Assembly (NCBI RefSeq): GCF_004339725.1
Contig: NZ_SMGK01000002.1
Coordinates: 310,001 to 374,000 of the forward strand
DNA: 64,000 bases
Reading direction: 5' to 3'
Source of the DNA: Acidipila rosea
GTDB taxonomy: Bacteria; Acidobacteriota; Terriglobia; Terriglobales; Acidobacteriaceae
Positions 58,326 to 64,000 of the stretch are shown piece by piece. The stretch's first letter is position 1. Each line of letters opens with the position of its first letter. Below the pieces are notes generated by a model. That model was not told where the DNA came from, made no database searches, and saw only the letters and a program-made list of their open reading frames with translations. A program made the translations under genes and the position numbers.

Positions 58326-59195
58326 ATGATCGCGGGCGCGCCTCTCTCCTGGTGGATTGGCTTTCACGCACTGGTGATCGGTCTGCTGCTGGTCGATCTG
58401 GTGGTGCTTGCCCGCTTCAAACAGGCGGCGCGCCTGCGAGTGGCGTGGAGCTGGACCATCTTCCTCGTGACCGTGGCCAGCGGTTTTGCGATTTTCCTCT
58501 CAAGGACACAGGGGCACCGGCCTGGGCTTGAGTTCTTCTCCGGCTACTTGATTGAAGGCTCTCTCAGCGTCGACAACCTGTTTGTTTTCCTTTTGCTCTT
58601 TCGCTCCGTCAGGCTCACGGAAGAAGAACAGCGACGCGTGCTGCTGTGGGGGGTGCTCGGGGCGATTGTGATGCGGGGCATGTTCATCGCCGCCGGCGTC
58701 TCCCTGCTTACCCGCTTCGCCTGGCTGGAATACGCCTTCGGCGCATTTCTCCTGATCGCCGGTATTCGCCTGTTTCGGCACGATCCCGGAGCGTCGAGCA
58801 TTCCCGGCCCGGCGCGTTGGCTGAAGCACAGGTTTGAAGCGAAGGGAAAGATGACGACCGCCGGGATCCTGCTTGTGATCGCGGCAGTAGAGGCAACCGA
58901 CCTGATCTTCGCCCTGGACTCGGTCCCAGCGGTGCTGGCTGTCTCCCGGAATCCGTTTGTGGTTTATACGTCAAACATCTTTGCGATCCTGGGTCTGCGA
59001 TCTCTCTACTTCGCACTGGGCGGACTGCTGGAACGCTTCAAACTGCTGCATTATGCGCTGGCAATCATCCTCAGCTTTGTGGCTTTGAAGATGCTGCTGG
59101 CGCACTGGATCACGATTCCGGTGAGCATATCGCTGGGCTTTATTCTGGGCACGCTGGCCATCACCATCGTGGCTGACCGGCTCACCGCACGATAG
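58326..59195 (+). CDS. TerC family integral membrane protein
   Basis: 289 residues from the ATG at 58326. About eight membrane segments and the TerC signatures LEFFSGYLIEGSLSVDNLFVF and EATDLIFALDSVPAVLAVSR, with conserved acidic residues in the membrane, are visible. TerC/Alx proteins export manganese or are linked to metal stress and metalation of exported proteins, which would fit the neighbouring Tat and M28 metalloenzyme genes, but this is inference. Confidence 0.94.
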   Translation: MIAGAPLSWWIGFHALVIGLLLVDLVVLARFKQAARLRVAWSWTIFLVTVASGFAIFLSRTQGHRPGLEFFSGYLIEGSLSVDNLFVFLLLFRSVRLTEEEQRRVLLWGVLGAIVMRGMFIAAGVSLLTRFAWLEYAFGAFLLIAGIRLFRHDPGASSIPGPARWLKHRFEAKGKMTTAGILLVIAAVEATDLIFALDSVPAVLAVSRNPFVVYTSNIFAILGLRSLYFALGGLLERFKLLHYALAIILSFVALKMLLAHWITIPVSISLGFILGTLAITIVADRLTAR

Positions 59196-59205
59196 GCCGG
59201 TCAGC
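59172..59205. repeat. Hairpin across the terC stop
   Basis: GCTGACCGGC (59172-59181) pairs with GCCGGTCAGC (59196-59205) around 14 bases; the stop codon lies in the loop. No T-run follows. It separates terC from the convergent rhodanese gene. Confidence 0.55.
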
Positions 59206-59227
59206 TATCCGGGGTGTACCTGCTGCT

Positions 59228-59581
59228 TCAGTACTGCGGAACTTCAGGATCAACTGCCTCCGACCAGGCGTCGATTCCCCCGCGCATGGATTGCACGTTT
59301 TCAAAGCCCTGCTCCCGCAGCCACATGGCCACGCTCATGGAGCGGACACCATGATGGCAAACAGTTACAATATGAGAGTCCGGGTCGAGTTCCTGGTGGG
59401 CGCGAGACGGAATATCGCCCATCGGGATATGGAGACTACCCTCTATTTTTGCCGTCTCTACTTCCCATGGTTCACGCACATCGAGCAGCACAAAGCCTGC
59501 TGCACCGATCTTCTTTAATGTTTCCACTTCTTTGCAGTTGATCTCGTAACCAAGCATAACTTTTGAAGATACACGATTCAT
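59228..59581 (-). CDS. Cytoplasmic rhodanese-domain protein
   Basis: 117 residues from the ATG at 59581, with AGGA five bases upstream; an open frame up to 59629 is not needed. It is a single rhodanese domain: FVLLDVREPWEVETAKIEGS and the active-site Cys in VTVCHHGVRSMSVAMWL. There is no membrane helix, unlike the rhodanese at 14635. The HHGVRS loop resembles the sulfur-transfer group tied to molybdopterin or thiamine synthesis. It is divergent from the sigma-54 regulator gene by about 100 bases. Confidence 0.9.
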   Translation of the reverse strand: MNRVSSKVMLGYEINCKEVETLKKIGAAGFVLLDVREPWEVETAKIEGSLHIPMGDIPSRAHQELDPDSHIVTVCHHGVRSMSVAMWLREQGFENVQSMRGGIDAWSEAVDPEVPQY

Positions 59582-59679
59582 TCGCATCCTGGACAAATCG
59601 CAACGGAAGATCTCACCGGCGTGGTACAAGAGAAAGCAGCATAGCTGAAGAATCTAGGGATACCCCGAAAAAGCGTTAG

Positions 59680-61077
<1,398 letters not shown>

Positions 61078-61108
61078 ACCTCTCGCCTAGGGCCAAGGAC
61101 AACCACCC

Positions 61109-63007
61109 ATGCGATTGAAGTCAAAAATCGTCGCAGCCATCACGGGGCTGGTGTTTGTTGTCTCCAGCTTTCTCTCCTGGCTCTACCTCAGTGCGCTGCT
61201 GAAGCAGCACATTGAGCAATCCTATTCAGCAACCGACGTGATCGCTCACCAGATGCTCTTCGCTTTGCGGGAGTCGATCGCCAACGGATTGAACAACCGC
61301 AAGGTGGATACGAACGATCCGGCAGCTTTTCGTATTGCCGTCGCGGATGCGTTGCGGAAGGATCCAGGGTTGAATGCGCTGATGAACTCCATCATCAGCT
61401 ACTCGCCGACAGTCTTTGACGTGTCGATCGCAGACAAAAGCGGGCGAGCGCTGCTGAGCACCGATCCGACGCAGCAGGACCAGCTGCTCCCTACCCGGCC
61501 CGAATATGGGGCGCTCCTGAATGTGTCGCCCATCTCCACGCTTGAAGTACTTCTCGGTCCCCCGCGTGTCTACGATCTCTCTCTCGGCCTCGACCTCAAC
61601 CGGCAGCGCTTCCTGACGGTGCATATCGGCATCCGCACCACGTTGCTGAGGAATGCATTCGAGCCATGGCTGGTGGAAGCGATGTGGGTGACGAGTCTGG
61701 TGATCCTTAGCTCGCTCGCGGTGTCAGCCTTTCTCGCAAACCTGGCGCTGAAACCGCTGGAAGACATCAGTCGAAGACTCGATCTGCTGCAGTCCGAAGG
61801 CAAGATGCAGAGCGAGGCCGAACCCGACGAATCTGTCGATACGGTCGCCCAGGTTTCGCACAAGATCGAGCGGATCGGTCGGCGGATGCGGAATGTCGAA
61901 GAGGTATTTTCCGCGCTCAAGGAAAACCTCGATCAGATCCTGTCCAACCTGCAGGACGGCATGATGCTGTTCACGCGCGATGCGCGGGCTGTGCTGATTT
62001 CAAGTTCGGTGGAGCGCTTTCTGGGAAGAGATCGCGACCAGATGTTCGGCGCAACCATCCACGAAATCTTCAATCGTGGCACGATCCTGGGACGCACCAT
62101 CCGGCAGGCTTTCGACGCCGGCATTTCGCTTGTGCAGGAAGAGGTGACAACCGAAACCGGACGTCGGGTTGAGGTATCTCTCGATTTTATCTATGACGAG
62201 AATTCAGCGGGCGGCCTGGGCGCGCTGCTAACGCTGCACGATCTGGAGTCCCTGAGAGAGATTGAAAACGAACTGGAACTCTCGCGGCGCATGGCGGCCA
62301 TTGGGAGGTTGACGTCAGGTGTGGGACACGAAGTAAAAAACCCGATTAACGCCATTGTGGTGCACCTTGAGTTGCTGCGAAACAAGATGAGCGCCGAAGA
62401 CAGTGCTTCCCTGCGGCACCTTGAGATTATCCAGAGCGAAATCGAAAGACTTGACCGCGTCGTTCAGACGCTGGTGGACTTTTCCCGCCCGGTGGAGCTG
62501 CGCCTGCAGGATCACGATCTGCGCGCGGTGCTGTCCAGCGTTCTGACGCTGGCATCAGCTGAACTCGAGACCATGGGGATAGAAGTCGCGAGCACGCTGC
62601 CGGAACGGATGGTGCTGGTCAAGGTGGATGGAGACCTGCTCAGGCAGGCGCTGCTCAATATAGTGCTGAACGGTGCGCAGGCAATGCAGAACGGCGGCAG
62701 GCTGGAAGTGCTGCTGGCCGAGGACGCGCGGTGGGCCGTGCTCAGCATCAGCGACCAGGGTGAAGGAATCGCTACGGATGTGCTGCCAAAGATTTTCGAC
62801 CTCTACTTCACGACCAAGAAAACCGGGAGCGGCATTGGGCTGGCAATGACGTACCGGATTGTACAACTGCATAACGGAAAAATTGACGTAGAATCTCACG
62901 TGGGTAGAGGTACGAAGTTCACCCTTCGGATTCCTATAAATTCTGATACACGACAGCGCGGCCAACTGGAGACAGCAACCACGCTCTTAGAGGAGCAGCA
63001 GGGATGA
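61109..63007 (+). CDS. Membrane-bound NtrB-like sensor histidine kinase
   Basis: 632 residues. A membrane helix at the start (IVAAITGLVFVVSSFLSWLYL) and a second near residue 190 enclose an extracytoplasmic domain of about 160 residues; a HAMP-like region and a PAS domain (ILSNLQDGMMLFTRDARAVL) precede HisKA with the phospho-His in TSGVGHEVKNPINAIVVHLE and HATPase motifs (LLNIVLNGAQAM, SDQGEGI, SGIGLAMTY). It pairs with the preceding regulator and overlaps the following lipoprotein gene by four bases (ATGA). Confidence 0.95.
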   Translation: MRLKSKIVAAITGLVFVVSSFLSWLYLSALLKQHIEQSYSATDVIAHQMLFALRESIANGLNNRKVDTNDPAAFRIAVADALRKDPGLNALMNSIISYSPTVFDVSIADKSGRALLSTDPTQQDQLLPTRPEYGALLNVSPISTLEVLLGPPRVYDLSLGLDLNRQRFLTVHIGIRTTLLRNAFEPWLVEAMWVTSLVILSSLAVSAFLANLALKPLEDISRRLDLLQSEGKMQSEAEPDESVDTVAQVSHKIERIGRRMRNVEEVFSALKENLDQILSNLQDGMMLFTRDARAVLISSSVERFLGRDRDQMFGATIHEIFNRGTILGRTIRQAFDAGISLVQEEVTTETGRRVEVSLDFIYDENSAGGLGALLTLHDLESLREIENELELSRRMAAIGRLTSGVGHEVKNPINAIVVHLELLRNKMSAEDSASLRHLEIIQSEIERLDRVVQTLVDFSRPVELRLQDHDLRAVLSSVLTLASAELETMGIEVASTLPERMVLVKVDGDLLRQALLNIVLNGAQAMQNGGRLEVLLAEDARWAVLSISDQGEGIATDVLPKIFDLYFTTKKTGSGIGLAMTYRIVQLHNGKIDVESHVGRGTKFTLRIPINSDTRQRGQLETATTLLEEQQG

Positions 63008-63579
63008 GTTCCGCCATCAAGGTTGCGGCCCTAGGTGTGCTGCTGGCTTTCGTAGCAGGATGCCGACACAAGAAACAACCTATCCTGCCCCGGCAGACGC
63101 AAGCTCCCGTAGTCACTGCCGCGCCCCCGTCGAGCAGTCCGGAGCTTCCCACGGTTCCCGCGCCGGAAGCGCCCAACGTGTCAGAAGCAAAGCCGGAAGC
63201 GCCCCATCCGAAGCCAAAACACAAGCGTCGCAAGACGACGCCGACTAAAACCGAAAGCCCCGCGGAGACGCATACAGAGACTATTCCAGCGCAGGCGCCC
63301 GCGGTTCCACCGTCGAACTCGCCGATTGGCCAGCTCTCAACCGGGAGCGACCAGGCGGGAGCCGAAAGCCGCGCGGAAACCGTCGAACTGATCAATTCAA
63401 CGGAGAAGGGTCTCGACGGTCTTACGCGTCCGCTGAGCACGGAGGAGCAGGAAACGGTGACACAGATCAGGGCTTTTCTGGTGAAGGCGCGCGGAGCGCT
63501 CACAGCCAACGATCTCGACGGAGCGCATACCCTGGCCACAAAGGCCAGAGTGCTGCTCGATGAGCTAACTAAAGAGTAG
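63004..63579 (+). CDS. Lipoprotein with Pro/Lys-rich linker, unknown function
   Basis: 191 residues. A lipoprotein signal (VAALGVLLAFVAGC) is followed by a basic stretch, a long Pro/Ala/Glu-rich linker and a short C-terminal helical domain (~125-190; LSTEEQETVTQIRAFLVKARG). It overlaps the kinase gene by four bases, so it is translated with it and may assist its sensing, but no family is recognised. Confidence 0.75.
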   Translation: MSSAIKVAALGVLLAFVAGCRHKKQPILPRQTQAPVVTAAPPSSSPELPTVPAPEAPNVSEAKPEAPHPKPKHKRRKTTPTKTESPAETHTETIPAQAPAVPPSNSPIGQLSTGSDQAGAESRAETVELINSTEKGLDGLTRPLSTEEQETVTQIRAFLVKARGALTANDLDGAHTLATKARVLLDELTKE

Positions 63580-63637
63580 CGGGCGGAGTTCCCTGTCTAG
63601 ATCTCTTCCGGCCCAGAGGCGCCGGAGCGCGCAGACT

Positions 63638-64000
63638 CTATCGTTCGCCCCACTTCAGCTTGGAGCGAAGCACCTCAAAAAAGCCGGTGTTGCCCAATCG
63701 CAGCAAGGGAACGCTGTACTGCGAGCGGCGACAGTGCAGCTCATCGCCTACCTTGAGCGCAACGGCCTCCTGGCCATCGACGGTCAGGAAGGTCTGGTCC
63801 GGAATGCCCTCCACGCTGAGGACAATATTCGCGTCGCCGCGAACCACCATCGGGCGAATGGTAAGCAGATGCGGACATACCGGGGTCACGATCATGGCAT
63901 CGACCGTCGGCATCAGGATTGGCCCATTGGCGGCGAGGGAGTAGGCAGTGGAACCGGTGGGCGTGGAAACGATCACGCCATCTGCCCGGAAAGAGGCTGC
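63638..64000 (-). CDS. nadK: NAD kinase, C-terminal part
   Basis: About 120 residues of an ATP-NAD kinase; the 5' part lies beyond the window. The frame is open through the last base. TPTGSTAYSLAANGPI is the family's GGDG-adjacent substrate motif, and the region TVDGQEAVALKVGDEL is the conserved beta-strand domain. The enzyme phosphorylates NAD to NADP. Confidence 0.94.
   Translation of the reverse strand, partial: AASFRADGVIVSTPTGSTAYSLAANGPILMPTVDAMIVTPVCPHLLTIRPMVVRGDANIVLSVEGIPDQTFLTVDGQEAVALKVGDELHCRRSQYSVPLLRLGNTGFFEVLRSKLKWGER

Overview
The window is a GC-rich, densely packed chromosomal segment of a Gram-negative bacterium, most likely an acidobacterium of the class Terriglobia (Acidobacteriaceae-like). 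This is inferred from several things: secreted proteins of unknown function with a Pro-Asp-Ala-Pro stretch after the signal peptide, a meso-diaminopimelate type cell wall (dapF, mpl), a split F-type ATPase operon with an enlarged gamma subunit, and frequent TTG/GTG starts. I see no insertion sequence, prophage, CRISPR array or rRNA. The content is core and household genes with a few accessory carbohydrate and signalling genes.

Layout. 1-5.6 kb: the end of an EAL c-di-GMP phosphodiesterase, ribBA (with an altered cyclohydrolase half), a Tat-exported NIPSNAP protein, an LCMT-like methyltransferase, a three-PAS histidine kinase and a small charged protein with its own promoter and terminator. 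5.9-14.5 kb: a secreted unknown, an exported S10 peptidase, exopolysaccharide genes (initiating glycosyl-1-phosphate transferase, nucleotide-sugar dehydrogenase), an HD-domain protein, alaC and a membrane protein. 14.6-23.5 kb: a membrane rhodanese, the F1 plus b/b' ATP synthase operon (atpC to b', minus strand), a probable small RNA, hflX and hfq. 23.5-31 kb: an SH3-like lipoprotein, a PP2C phosphatase, 3-hydroxybutyryl-CoA dehydrogenase, two metallo-beta-lactamase-fold hydrolases, a zinc-finger membrane protein, a glucosaminidase, ribF and a DUF1844 protein.

31-46.7 kb: ygfZ, an exported zinc metallopeptidase, then a closely spaced plus-strand run (methylthioadenosine phosphorylase, PfkB kinase, GT39-like membrane glycosyltransferase, a DapF homologue, LD-carboxypeptidase, mpl) that looks like peptidoglycan and nucleoside salvage. 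Facing it on the minus strand are a SPOR protein, a slipin, an NfeD protease, a TPR protein and another GT39-like enzyme. 46.8-53.4 kb: tRNA-Leu(UAG), a very large exported GH2 glycosidase divergent from a Tat-exported GH38-like DUF5054 protein, and a bactofilin. 53.5-64 kb: rnr, tatB-tatC, a glutaminyl-cyclase-like M28 enzyme, a TerC transporter, a rhodanese, an NtrC/NtrB-like two-component pair with a lipoprotein, and the 3' part of nadK.

The most unusual features are a DapF homologue in which both catalytic cysteines are serines, placed in a wall-recycling operon; a RibBA whose GTP cyclohydrolase half has lost key residues; an ATPase gamma subunit with a long acidic insert at the place where photosynthetic gamma subunits carry their regulatory insert; and an orphan intrinsic terminator with a promoter-like sequence that predicts an unannotated small RNA next to hflX-hfq.
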